Shown: positions 1-7,133 of the stretch, piece after piece
Layout: each line of letters starts with the position of its first letter
How positions within the stretch are numbered: the first letter of the stretch is position 1
Origin: DAXETY01 sp051155755
GTDB taxonomy: Bacteria > Desulfobacterota > Desulfobacteria > Desulfobacterales > SG8-13
Assembly: GCA_051155755.1 (NCBI GenBank)
Contig: DAXETY010000078.1
Location: forward strand, 1 to 12,293
Reading direction: 5' to 3'
DNA: 12,293 nucleotides
The notes under the pieces: generated by a model
What the model was told of the DNA's origin: nothing
Databases searched by the model: none
The model's input: only the letters and a program-made list of their open reading frames with translations
Position numbers and translations under genes: made by a program

Positions 1-15
1 CCACCGCCGGCTGGG

Positions 16-40
16 CGGGTCGATTCCCGCTTTCGGCCCA
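16..40 (+). other. tRNA 3'-end-like remnant at window edge
   Basis: The stretch reads like the T arm and 3' acceptor strand of a tRNA: a 5-bp stem GCGGG/CCCGC, then TTTCGGC and a CCA-like end. It is not a normal tRNA end. The loop is TCGATT, six bases instead of seven (the first T of TTCGATT is missing), and there is no base between the acceptor strand and CCA that would serve as a proper discriminator. The upstream part of any tRNA lies outside the window. It may be a decayed tRNA (the acceptor strand resembles tRNA-Leu), an attachment-site relic, or chance. The rest of 1-149 shows no gene I can support. Confidence 0.2.
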
Positions 41-149
41 TATCTGCAAGTCGAGATCCGGAACGGAGCATTGCGGTCGGAATTCGCGACGGCTGCAAAC
101 AACCCGGTTTTCCCGCAAATCAAAATGCGATTCGCGGAAATCGCCGACA

Positions 150-650
150 TTACTCCAGCATCTGTTCCCCGGTCTCCTTCTCGGGGGGGATGACGTCGGG
201 GTGTTGCATCAGAATGCGGGCGCAGGTATTCCACCGCAACAGTGCGTCCTGGTTGCCGGGCGAGCAGGAGTTCAGAGCGGTTTCATAGGCTTTCATCGCC
301 TTGCGGAACCATTCGTAGGCCAGCTTGCCGGAACCCGGTCCGCCCCGTTCCAGATGCGTTTTGGCGCGCCGTTCGGCGACGATGCCGTTGTAGTAGGCTT
401 TACAGTATTGATCGCTGAGGCGGGTGACGATCTCCTGGGCCTGGTTGAATGCCGGGTTGAGCTGTTGCTTGAATGAGTCGGTCAGCGCTAGGAGCAGAAG
501 AATCAGGGCATCCTGATTGTCGGGCTCCACATCGAGGATATCGCGGCAGATGCTTTCCGCCTCGAGGGGCTCTCCCAGAAATCGATAGGTTTTGGCTTTG
601 CCCAGTGCAGCCGGGATAGCCTCTTTTGCCAGTGTCTTCAATATGTACAT
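150..650 (-). CDS. Small tetratricopeptide-repeat (TPR) protein
   Basis: This encodes 166 residues of helical repeat protein. A clear TPR unit lies at about residues 15-49 (ALGKAKTYRFLGEPLEAESI followed by CRDILDVEPDNQDAL), with the usual small and aromatic residues and the final proline. A second helical pair near residues 108-148 ends in the similar SPGNQDALLRW pattern. There is no signal peptide or membrane segment, so it is probably cytoplasmic. TPR domains bind other proteins; no catalytic motif is visible and no specific partner can be named. The start at 650 is supported by AAAGGAG six bases upstream. It lies 143 bp downstream of sdhB on the same strand and could be cotranscribed, but the gap is long enough for its own promoter. 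The family is clear; the function is unknown. Confidence 0.8.
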   Translation of the reverse strand: MYILKTLAKEAIPAALGKAKTYRFLGEPLEAESICRDILDVEPDNQDALILLLLALTDSFKQQLNPAFNQAQEIVTRLSDQYCKAYYNGIVAERRAKTHLERGGPGSGKLAYEWFRKAMKAYETALNSCSPGNQDALLRWNTCARILMQHPDVIPPEKETGEQMLE

Positions 651-793
651 CCCATGCTCCTTTAAAGATAGAAAAAAGTTGGCTGCGGTCTGTGTGGTTG
701 GTCCAATTCAGGGGCCGCTTGACAGGGGATTTTTCGCGGCGTTTTGTCAATGCTAACCATCTGACACATCGGAGGCAATTTTCGATCCGCCGA

Positions 794-1504
794 TCAGGCG
801 TTTTTTTTCTCCTGTCGGATGGCCCGTTTGATCTGTCCGATGCACTTGGTGACTGGAATGCCTTTGGGACAAACATCGGTGCACCACCACATGGTTTTGC
901 AGCCCCAGGCACCGTTTTCGTTGTCCAGTTCGGCCAGTCGGCTTCCGGTGGCCGTGTCGCGGTCGTCGTAAATGTAGCGGAATGCCCGCAACAGCGCTGC
1001 CGGTCCGAGATAATCGGGATTGGCCCGATTGATCGGACAGGCCGACGTACAGGAGGCGCAAAGAATGCAGCGCAGGGCCGGTTCGATGACCTTCTGTTGT
1101 TCGGGATCCTGCAGCCGCTCTTTTTCCGGAATTTCTTCGTCGTTGATCAGGTAAGGGCGGACGTAGCGATGTTTTTCGAAAAACGGATCCATGTCCACCA
1201 CCAGATCCTTGCGAACTTCGAACAACGGCAGCGGCTCGATCACGAAATTGTTGGCGGTCTTGAAATCGCGGATCAGTTTCTGGCAGGCCAGGGTGATGCG
1301 TCCATTGATCACGACGGCATCCGATCCGCAGATACCGTGGGCGCAGGAAGCCCGGAAGGCCAGGGTCGGGTCCTGTTCATATCGAATCTTATTTAAACAA
1401 TCCAATATCTTGTCTGTGGGCTCGGCCTCCACCTCGTATTCCTTGTAGTAGGGCTCCTGATCTTTGGACGGATCAAAGCGGAAGATGATAAACGTGCAGT
1501 TCAT
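794..1504 (-). CDS. sdhB: Succinate dehydrogenase/fumarate reductase iron-sulfur subunit
   Basis: This 236-residue subunit carries electrons from the flavoprotein to the quinone side of complex II. The N-terminal ferredoxin domain has [2Fe-2S] ligands C54, C59, D62 and C74. The CGSD pattern, with Asp rather than Cys, resembles E. coli SdhB rather than FrdB. The C-terminal domain has C146, C149, C152 and C212 for [4Fe-4S], and C156, C202 and C208 for [3Fe-4S]. Where E. coli SdhB has two tryptophans before NPD, one of them contacting ubiquinone, this protein has Arg-Ala; this fits a menaquinone enzyme (inference). I chose ATG 1504, one base after the sdhA stop, with GAGAGGAAG upstream; the reading frame stays open further upstream inside sdhA but that part is not homologous. 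Succinate oxidation versus fumarate reduction cannot be decided from sequence. Confidence 0.93.
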   Translation of the reverse strand: MNCTFIIFRFDPSKDQEPYYKEYEVEAEPTDKILDCLNKIRYEQDPTLAFRASCAHGICGSDAVVINGRITLACQKLIRDFKTANNFVIEPLPLFEVRKDLVVDMDPFFEKHRYVRPYLINDEEIPEKERLQDPEQQKVIEPALRCILCASCTSACPINRANPDYLGPAALLRAFRYIYDDRDTATGSRLAELDNENGAWGCKTMWWCTDVCPKGIPVTKCIGQIKRAIRQEKKNA

Positions 1505-1505
1505 G

Positions 1506-3233
1506 TCAATACTTCCTCTCTTGGGGTTGAAAACGGGTAATCGACACCGGTTTGGTGAAGACTTGCGGCACGTTTTGGTCGTCCAGTCGAACCATGGTGT
1601 GGGCCAGAAAATTTTCGTCGTCCCGTTGCGGGAAATCTTCCCGCGCGTGCGCCCCTCGGCTTTCTTTGCGGAACAGGGCCCCGAGAACAATCGCTTCGGC
1701 CAGGTCGAGCATGTAGCCGAGTTCGATCACGTCCAGCAAGTTTCGATTGAAGATTTTCCCCTTGTCTTGCACCGGTACGTTGTCATAGCGTTTTTTCAGT
1801 TCGTGAATCTTGTTCAACGCTTCGGTCAAACCGGCTTCGTTGCGGAACACCGAGACCTTTTCCATCATGACCGCCGCCATTTCGTTTAGAATGACGCCGT
1901 AGGATTCACCGCCTTCTTTATCCAGGAGAAAATCGATGCGTTTTTGATACTGCTGGTAAAGGTTGTCCGGAATATCGGGCATCCCCACCGAATGAATGTA
2001 CTTGCGGATTTCTTTGCCGGATCGACGTCCGAAAACCAGGATGTCGAGCAGGGAGTTGCATCCGAGCCGGTTGGCCCCGTGAACCGACACGCAGGCGCAT
2101 TCGCCGGCGGCATACAGACCTTCAAGCGGGGTGCCTTCCGCGTCGATGACGACATGTCCGTCGGCATCCGAGGCAATGCCGCCCATCATGTAGTGACAGG
2201 TCGGCACCACCGGAATCGGATCCTTTAGCGCATCGACGCCGGCGTAGGTTTTGGCGAATTCGATGATTTCCACCAGCTTTTTGCCGATGATCTCTTCTCC
2301 CAGGTGCGTCAGATCGAGGTGGACGTAATCTTTGCCGTCGATCCCGCGCCCGGCCCGGATTTCTTCTAAAATGCAGCGGGAGATCATGTCCCGCGGAGCC
2401 AGGTCCTTGATGGTCGGCGCGTAGCGCTCCATGAATCGTTCGCCGTCTTTGTTGCGCAGAATGCCTCCCTCGCCCCGGGCGGCCTCGCTGATCAGAATGC
2501 CCAGTTTGTAGATGCCGGTGGGATGAAACTGGACGAACTCCATGTCTTCCAGGACGGCGCCGCTGCGGTAAGCGATCGCCATGCCGTCTCCGGTGGACGC
2601 CAAGGCGTTGGAGGTGGTTTTGAATATTCTTCCGGCGCCGCCGGTGGCCAGCAGGACCGCCTTGCTGTGGAAAACGTGAATCTCTCCGGTGGCGATTTCC
2701 AGCGCGACCAGACCGGCGCAATGCCCGTTGACGGTAATCAGGTCCAGCAGCTGAAACTCGTCGAAAAATTGAATGCCGCGTTGCAGGCATTTTTCCCAGA
2801 GGGTGTCCAGAATGACGCGGCCGGTGCGGTCGGCTGCATAGCAGGCCCTTTTGACCGCGGATTCTCCAAAATTGCGGGTGTGGCCGCCGAAAGCGCGCTG
2901 GGCGATTTTGCCTTCCGGTGTCCGATTGAACGGAACGCCCATGTGTTCCAGTTCGATGATGGTGCGGGGGGCGTCCTGGGCCATGATTTCAATGGCTTCC
3001 TGATCACCGAGATAATCGCTTCCCTTCACGGTGTCGAAAGCGTGCCATTCCCAGCTGTCCTCTTCTTCATTGCCCAGTGCGGCGCCGATACCGCCCTGGG
3101 CGGCACCGGAATGGGAGCGGGTGGCGAAGACCTTGCTGAGCACCGCCACATGGGTATCTTCTCCCAGTTCGATCGCCGCTCGCAGACCCGCCAGACCGGC
3201 TCCGACAATAACGACATCATACTGGTGTTCCAT
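1506..3233 (-). CDS. sdhA: Succinate dehydrogenase/fumarate reductase flavoprotein subunit
   Basis: This 575-residue catalytic subunit interconverts succinate and fumarate using covalently bound FAD. The dinucleotide-binding GAGLAGLRAA is at residues 11-20. H41 in RSHSGAAQGG matches the histidine that carries FAD. Active-site matches to E. coli SdhA are H237 (FHPTG), R281 (APRD, the proton-transfer Arg) and H347 (PTCHYMMGG). The capping-domain block RGEGGILRNKDGERFMERYA is intact, and the C-terminal ESRGAHAREDFPQRDD motif is present. Length is normal. ATG 3233 is preceded by GAGGAG; an upstream ATG in frame would add 24 non-homologous residues. No signal peptide is seen, so it faces the cytoplasm. 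It is the first gene of an sdhA-sdhB unit. The sdhC anchor that normally sits beside it is missing from both sides. Confidence 0.95.
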   Translation of the reverse strand: MEHQYDVVIVGAGLAGLRAAIELGEDTHVAVLSKVFATRSHSGAAQGGIGAALGNEEEDSWEWHAFDTVKGSDYLGDQEAIEIMAQDAPRTIIELEHMGVPFNRTPEGKIAQRAFGGHTRNFGESAVKRACYAADRTGRVILDTLWEKCLQRGIQFFDEFQLLDLITVNGHCAGLVALEIATGEIHVFHSKAVLLATGGAGRIFKTTSNALASTGDGMAIAYRSGAVLEDMEFVQFHPTGIYKLGILISEAARGEGGILRNKDGERFMERYAPTIKDLAPRDMISRCILEEIRAGRGIDGKDYVHLDLTHLGEEIIGKKLVEIIEFAKTYAGVDALKDPIPVVPTCHYMMGGIASDADGHVVIDAEGTPLEGLYAAGECACVSVHGANRLGCNSLLDILVFGRRSGKEIRKYIHSVGMPDIPDNLYQQYQKRIDFLLDKEGGESYGVILNEMAAVMMEKVSVFRNEAGLTEALNKIHELKKRYDNVPVQDKGKIFNRNLLDVIELGYMLDLAEAIVLGALFRKESRGAHAREDFPQRDDENFLAHTMVRLDDQNVPQVFTKPVSITRFQPQERKY

Positions 3234-3554
3234 GATTGACTCCTCGCTGAAGAACAGTGACCGATCGATTCCATATCCGGTAAACGGCCAATGGGTTCGA
3301 TCCATGTCAAAGCAAGTGATGAAAAGTGATGCGTTGTGAACCGATTTTTGTCTTAACGAACGGCATATTTATTGTAAAGGATTTTCAGGTCTTTTCCGAT
3401 TCACTTCTCCGGCAACCGAATGGGTTCAGTGCCCCGCTTTTCGAATCCCTGCGACAATCGCGAAAACCACCCAGGGCCGGTCACCGAACCGGCCGATTAC
3501 CGCCTCCGCTGGAATGACAACGGGATTGAAATCTCTTAGAAGTGAACCGACCCA
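3234..3554. other. Gene-free gap upstream of sdhA with hairpin and REP half
   Basis: This 321-bp stretch contains no convincing gene on either strand and no small membrane protein that could be sdhC. It must hold the sdhAB promoter, but I see only weak minus-strand boxes (a TTTACA near 3373-3378 without a good -10), so none is called. A 7-bp hairpin GGCCGGT/ACCGGCC lies at 3475-3494. At 3500-3518 is a sequence matching 17 of 19 positions of the right-hand hairpin of the repeat at 7692-7710 (CCGCCTCCGC followed by a GGAATGAC-type end), probably a degenerate remnant of the same repeat family. Confidence 0.5.
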
Positions 3555-3941
3555 TTAGCCTGACTTCACTGCAACCACCAGCTTCTGACGATGGGGGACG
3601 CGATTCAGCCGGCTGGCATCGCCGGTGATCCGGCCGAACACATTGACCGGGCTGTATGCGCGCGGACGGCTGTCGGTGCTGGCCGGGGTGGGTCCGAAGA
3701 AAATACAGAACGCCCGGCCTTCCGGCCAATAAGCCAGATCGCCGGCCTCCACCGCCTCGCGGGCATCCGCTTCGGGCTCGAGTGCCAGGTCAATTTCGAA
3801 GTAAATTTCTTCGCCCCATAGATTGGCGGTACCTTCCACCGGAAGAATTTCGTGGATCGCGGCGGCCGTTTCCGAATCGTTCAGCTCGGCCTGCAGCTCT
3901 ATTTCACCGGCATTGATCGTGATGATCTTCTTCTCGGTCAT
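3555..3941 (-). CDS. Cyclophilin-like fold protein (TM1367/DUF369 type)
   Basis: This encodes 128 residues. The segment from about residue 12 to 85 resembles the cyclophilin-like domain first seen in Thermotoga TM1367: an AELNDSETAAAIHEILP helix segment, then WGEEIYFEI, then AGDLAYWPEGRAFCIFFGPTP. Proteins of this family share the cyclophilin barrel; most lack demonstrated prolyl-isomerase activity, so no reaction is assigned. The extended C-terminus (residues 86-128) holds SPVNVFGRITGDASRL, the usual final strand and turn of this family. There is no signal peptide. ATG 3941 follows an AAAGGGGAT ribosome site. It is the last gene of the minus-strand group after the gamma-glutamyltransferase, 71 bp apart. 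A small hairpin AACGC/GCGTT at 3988-4004 lies in that gap and might attenuate or stabilise the message. Confidence 0.78.
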   Translation of the reverse strand: MTEKKIITINAGEIELQAELNDSETAAAIHEILPVEGTANLWGEEIYFEIDLALEPEADAREAVEAGDLAYWPEGRAFCIFFGPTPASTDSRPRAYSPVNVFGRITGDASRLNRVPHRQKLVVAVKSG

Positions 3942-4012
3942 GCTGTATCCCCTTTCGATCCCCTCGTGTTTGCCTTTCCTATGATGTAACGCTCAACAGG
4001 CGTTTCAAGATT

Positions 4013-5614
4013 TCAAAATCCCGCCGCTTGACCGTCTTTGCGATGATCCGAGGCGCCGCAGTACCCGTCGGTCATCCGCAGGATGAGCTGGGCGCCGCCG
4101 AACAGGTTTGTGGGGGCCCGCAGAGCAAGTCGATGACCGCGGTCGGCCAGCCCGGCAGCGGTCTTCTCGCCCAGCGGGGTTTCAAGGGCCAGGGAGCCGT
4201 CTTGATCGACGCACCAGCGTGGAGCGTCGGACGCCGCCTGGGGATTCAATCCGTAGTCGAACAGTCGCGTGATCATCTGTACGTGGCCCTGGGGCTGCAT
4301 GTGTGCGCCCATCACGCCGAAAGCCAGCAGCGGCCGGCCGTCCCGGCAGGCAAAACCCGGCATGATGCTGTGCAGCGGGCGTTTGCCGCCGCCGACACAG
4401 TTGGGATGATCCGTGGTCAACACAAATCCGCTGCCGCGATTTTGCAGGCTGATGCCCGTGTGCGGTACGACGATACCGGAGCCGAATCCGCGATAGTTGG
4501 ATTGAATCAACGAAACCATCATGCCGGTTTCGTCGGCGGCGGCCAGGTATACGGTGCCCTGGTCGCGCCCTGCGGTCGGTGGTGCATCGGCGGCGCGATC
4601 GATCCGGATTTGCTCGGCCACCGACTGCAGCCGGACATCATCCAGCAGTTGGTTGGCGTCGGTCTGCATCCAGTCCGGGTCGGCCAACGCAGGCCCGGCG
4701 CAGGCAAAGGCCCGTTTCATGGCCTCCACCTGCAGATGGAGGCTGTCGACTGAATCCATGCGATAGTCGGGCAGATCGGTGTGCCGGAGGATTCCCAGGG
4801 CGATCAAGGCGGTTAGACCCTGCCCGTTCGGCGGCAGTTCATACAAATCGATCCCGTGATATTGCAAACCGACCGGGTCCACCCACAACGAGCGATGCGC
4901 GGCCAGGTCTGCGGCCGCCAGCGCTCCGCCGGAGACCCGGGCATGGGATACGATCCGCTCGGCCAATTCCCCCCGGTAGAATGCCTCGCCCCGGGTATCT
5001 GCGATTTTTTGAAGGCTGTCGGCCTGGGCCGGCAGGGCGAAGGTTTCACCGGCGCGAGGCGCGCGGCCGCGGGGAAGAAATGCAGCGGCAAAATCGGGGT
5101 AGTCTTTGAGCCGCAGGGACGCTTCGGCCCAGAGCGCGGCGACGGTGGGGGTGACCATAAAACCACGGCTGGCATAGCCGATGGCCGGCTGCAAAAGCTG
5201 GTTGAAGGGCAGCTTTCCGAATCGGTCCGACAAATCCGCCCAGGCTGCCACCGCACCGGGCACGGTGATCGAATCCCAGCCCAGTTGCGGCATTTGCGCC
5301 AGGCCGTTGAAACGCTTCGGACTCCAGGCTGCGGGCGAGCGTCCCGAACCGTTGAGCCCGTGCAGCCGGTGGCCGTCCCAGACGATGGCAAACGCATCAC
5401 CTCCGATGCCGTTGGCAGTGGGTTCGACCACCGTCAGTGCGGCGGCGGCTGCGACGGCAGCATCCACGGCATTGCCGCCGTTTTGTAGCATCTGCACGCC
5501 TGCCTGGGATGCCAGGGGCTGGGAGGCGGCCACCATGTTGCGGGCAAATACCGGTACCCGCCGGGATGGATAAGGAAAATGGGAAAAACTTTCAGCGCTC
5601 GGTATGGGATCCAT
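4013..5614 (-). CDS. Gamma-glutamyltransferase family protein (YwrD-like)
   Basis: This 533-residue Ntn-hydrolase-type enzyme belongs to the gamma-glutamyltransferase family, whose members cleave or transfer gamma-glutamyl groups from glutathione-like peptides and self-process into two subunits. The N-terminal half has NGGNAVDAAVAAAAALTVVEP and GIGGDAFAIVWDG (about residues 45-81). T354 in DQGTVYLAAAD aligns with the nucleophilic threonine of E. coli GGT (T391 of TTHYSVVD). Cleavage there would give subunits of about 353 and 180 residues. GFGSGIVVPHTGISLQNRG and GGGKRPLHSIMPG follow. The GTVYLAAAD form is typical of the YwrD-like branch rather than of periplasmic GGT. No signal peptide is seen, so it is probably cytoplasmic. 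ATG 5614 has GGAG ten bases upstream and lies inside the end of the cupin gene; the longer frame to 5746 would be buried in that gene. The exact substrate is unknown. Confidence 0.87.
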   Translation of the reverse strand: MDPIPSAESFSHFPYPSRRVPVFARNMVAASQPLASQAGVQMLQNGGNAVDAAVAAAAALTVVEPTANGIGGDAFAIVWDGHRLHGLNGSGRSPAAWSPKRFNGLAQMPQLGWDSITVPGAVAAWADLSDRFGKLPFNQLLQPAIGYASRGFMVTPTVAALWAEASLRLKDYPDFAAAFLPRGRAPRAGETFALPAQADSLQKIADTRGEAFYRGELAERIVSHARVSGGALAAADLAAHRSLWVDPVGLQYHGIDLYELPPNGQGLTALIALGILRHTDLPDYRMDSVDSLHLQVEAMKRAFACAGPALADPDWMQTDANQLLDDVRLQSVAEQIRIDRAADAPPTAGRDQGTVYLAAADETGMMVSLIQSNYRGFGSGIVVPHTGISLQNRGSGFVLTTDHPNCVGGGKRPLHSIMPGFACRDGRPLLAFGVMGAHMQPQGHVQMITRLFDYGLNPQAASDAPRWCVDQDGSLALETPLGEKTAAGLADRGHRLALRAPTNLFGGAQLILRMTDGYCGASDHRKDGQAAGF

Positions 5615-6263
5615 TGCGCAGAGACTCCAGCGCTGCTGCGGCCAGCTGTTTGCGGTGCAGCCGCGGCGGATAGACCCGCACCACCTGACCGGTGTCGGGA
5701 TCGAATTGATTGATGTGAAGCCTTCGCAGCGGAGTGCCGTAGACATTGATCACCACGAGGGTGTCGGTGGAAGCGTTGCCGGTTTTGTGGATCCCCTCAT
5801 CCAGGGGCAGGGTGAGGTCGGTTTCACCGGGGGTCAGGAAACGCTCGCCACCAATGCGAAGGATCGCACGGTTCTGGCGGATGCCGTCGTCTTCGCGCCG
5901 GTATTTGACGACGTGAAGACGGCCGACCGCAGTTCCCAATACGCCCCAGGCACTGTGATCATGCACGGACGTGTAGTCGCCCGGGGCGTGGGTGTACATG
6001 CGCAATGAAAATCGACGGGCTCGATCCATGTAAAGCAGCACTTCGTTGTCGAACAGCATGCCGCCGTGATGTTCTCCATATACGGCACCGCGGGACAGAT
6101 CGGACAGAATTTGTGCGATCAAAGCTTGGTTCTGCAGCAATGCCGGCAGATTGTCCTCGAAAAAGGTCATTCGGCCTTTTTGAGGATCGAATTTTACGAT
6201 CTTTTCGGACCAGCGCCGGCAGTAATCCAGCAATTCCCGGGGCGGTGAGGAGACCTTTCCCAT
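5592..6263 (-). CDS. Cysteine-dioxygenase-like cupin metalloenzyme
   Basis: This 223-residue protein has the two cupin signatures of the cysteine dioxygenase type: PGDYTSVHDHSAWGVLGTAVG, with H101 and H103 as metal ligands and no Glu at the usual cupin position, and a second motif PLDEGIHKTGN, with H159 and N163 matching H(x)3N. Known members bind Fe(II) and add O2 to a thiol such as cysteine or 3-mercaptopropionate. This protein is on the divergent COG5553-like side, so the substrate is not known. The N-terminal 60 residues are helical. There is no signal peptide. ATG 6263 is the first ATG in frame, with AGGA six bases before it. The gene overlaps ggt by 23 bp, implying coupled translation. 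A thiol dioxygenase beside a gamma-glutamyl peptidase suggests thiol or glutathione breakdown (inference). Confidence 0.78.
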   Translation of the reverse strand: MGKVSSPPRELLDYCRRWSEKIVKFDPQKGRMTFFEDNLPALLQNQALIAQILSDLSRGAVYGEHHGGMLFDNEVLLYMDRARRFSLRMYTHAPGDYTSVHDHSAWGVLGTAVGRLHVVKYRREDDGIRQNRAILRIGGERFLTPGETDLTLPLDEGIHKTGNASTDTLVVINVYGTPLRRLHINQFDPDTGQVVRVYPPRLHRKQLAAAALESLRNGSHTER

Positions 6264-6394
6264 GGGCGATCCTATTCAAAATGATTTCATCGCCGGCGCC
6301 TTGCAATACGTTTCCGATCATCCGATCTCCTTGTACGGCTCCCGGATTGAGCCGGCAAGTCGCCCTACTCCAATCGATGCGGATGTCCAACATC

Positions 6395-6424
6395 TTCATA
6401 GCCTCGCATACGGACTCGGGTCAA
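6395..6424 (-). promoter_or_regulatory. Candidate sigma70-type promoter for cupin-ggt group
   Basis: On the minus strand, TTGACC (6424-6419, five of six) and TATGAA (6400-6395, four of six) are separated by 18 bases. The predicted start near 6388 would leave a leader of about 125 bases before the cupin ATG. This is the best pair in the 449-bp gap 6264-6712. Apart from it and the repeat at 6544-6702, I see nothing in that gap: the reading frames crossing 6264-6540 look like antisense extensions. Confidence 0.3.
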
Positions 6425-6543
6425 GCCCGGCCGGCGGACTTGCGCAACCGTATAGGTTTGCCGACCCCGGTGATTTCAACAGCCGCCGGAATACGAGTGG
6501 AAAACCGGCTCACCCGCTGAGCAGAGGAATACCGAGTTGTAAA

Positions 6544-6702
6544 ATTTGACGATCTCTTAAAAAGTCAGCTCCACACGGGTGTCATTCCCGAGGCGGGGAT
6601 CTCGAGTTTAAGCCTATGAAATATCGACGATCTCAAGGTTCCCGTCTCCAGGGAGAACGACAGTGTGTTTTGAATTTGGGACTTTTTATGATTTCATCAA
6701 AT
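6544..6702. repeat. Repeat copy 1, terminal inverted repeats with internal hairpins
   Basis: The left end carries GACGATCTCTTAAAAAGTC (6549-6567 region, within a 24-base arm starting at 6544). The right end, 6679-6702, is its imperfect reverse complement, matching 19 of 24 positions (GACTTTTTATGATTTCATC). Inside, a hairpin ATTCCCG/CGGGGAT is followed by CTCGAGTTTA at 6601-6610, the same order as in the copy at 7591-7751. The element lies 10 bp past the stop of the thiamine-binding gene. No transposase is encoded; it looks like a MITE- or REP-type non-autonomous repeat. Confidence 0.65.
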
Positions 6703-6712
6703 TTGAACCCGC

Positions 6713-7009
6713 CTATTTCAGCTTGGATTGTACCGAGCTGACCTTCTGCTTCAACCCCTGGGATCGCCCCTTGCGGTAGTCGGCTTTCATGGTCAGGTAA
6801 ATGCGGTTGCTGTCGGTTTGAATTGCCTCGAAGCAACGGTTTACCACATCGAGCACCTGGGGCCAGTCACCTTCGATGCACGTGCCCATTGCGTTGAGTT
6901 CGTAATCGAGACCACTGTCCTGGATGATTTCCAGAGCCCGGGTGACATAGGGACTTACGCTTTCACCTTTGTCGGTGGGGAAAATCGACAGTTCCAGTAT
7001 GACACTCAT
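6713..7009 (-). CDS. Thiamine-binding protein, MTH1187/YkoF family
   Basis: This 98-residue protein has the compact ferredoxin-like fold sequence of the MTH1187/YkoF family: MSVILELSIFPTDKGESVSP, YVTRALEIIQDSGLDYELNA, MGTCIEGDWPQVLDVVNRCFEA and a final strand NRIYLTMKADYRKGR. The family binds thiamine or related pyrimidine compounds; YkoF is thought to deliver thiamine or hydroxymethylpyrimidine for uptake or salvage. No transporter or thiamine gene is next to it, so the role here is open. There is no signal peptide. Two adjacent ATGs exist (7012 and 7009). AGGAG lies three bases before the first and six before the second, so 7009 is preferred. No TPP riboswitch motif was found upstream. A hairpin at 7034-7064 sits just before the ribosome site. 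Confidence 0.82.
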   Translation of the reverse strand: MSVILELSIFPTDKGESVSPYVTRALEIIQDSGLDYELNAMGTCIEGDWPQVLDVVNRCFEAIQTDSNRIYLTMKADYRKGRSQGLKQKVSSVQSKLK

Positions 7010-7033
7010 CATTGACTCCTTTTCCGTTTGAAA

Positions 7034-7064
7034 CGCTCATTTTAGAAAAATTCTGAATTGAGCG
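7034..7064. repeat. Imperfect hairpin just upstream of thiamine-binding gene
   Basis: CGCTCATTTTAGAA (7034-7047) pairs with TTCTGAATTGAGCG (7051-7064) at 12 of 14 positions, with an AAA loop. On the minus strand it ends about a dozen bases before the AAAAGGAG ribosome site and would be in the 5' leader. The right arm also has a perfect 14-base inverted copy, CGCTCAATTCAGAA, at 7247-7260, so two alternative pairings are possible. Confidence 0.5.
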
Positions 7065-7092
7065 ATTGTCGAGGTTGCCGCAGATACAAGGA

Positions 7093-7133
7093 AGAAGTCG
7101 TTGCGCGATATTAAAATATGCGCAACGGCTTCT
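7093..7133. repeat. Strong stem-loop inside thiamine-binding gene leader
   Basis: GAAGTCGTTGCGC (7094-7106) pairs with GCGCAACGGCTTC (7120-7132), 12 of 13 Watson-Crick with one G-T position. A further A-T pair extends the base, and ATAT/ATAT can pair inside the loop. No T-run follows on either strand, so it is not an ordinary terminator. It could be a structured leader element, part of a small RNA, or the core of a small repeat bounded by 7051-7064 and 7247-7260. The flanking 7140-7340 is AT-rich, contains no gene I can support, and has a further weak hairpin GCTGA/TCAGC at 7296-7325. Confidence 0.45.

Noticed and set aside
626..1396. 256-codon plus-strand open frame over sdhB
   Set aside because: It lies opposite sdhB, whose cluster cysteines are all present; the translation resembles no protein family.
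4028..4753. 241-codon plus-strand open frame over the ggt gene
   Set aside because: It is antisense to conserved GGT motifs including the nucleophile region, with no ribosome site.
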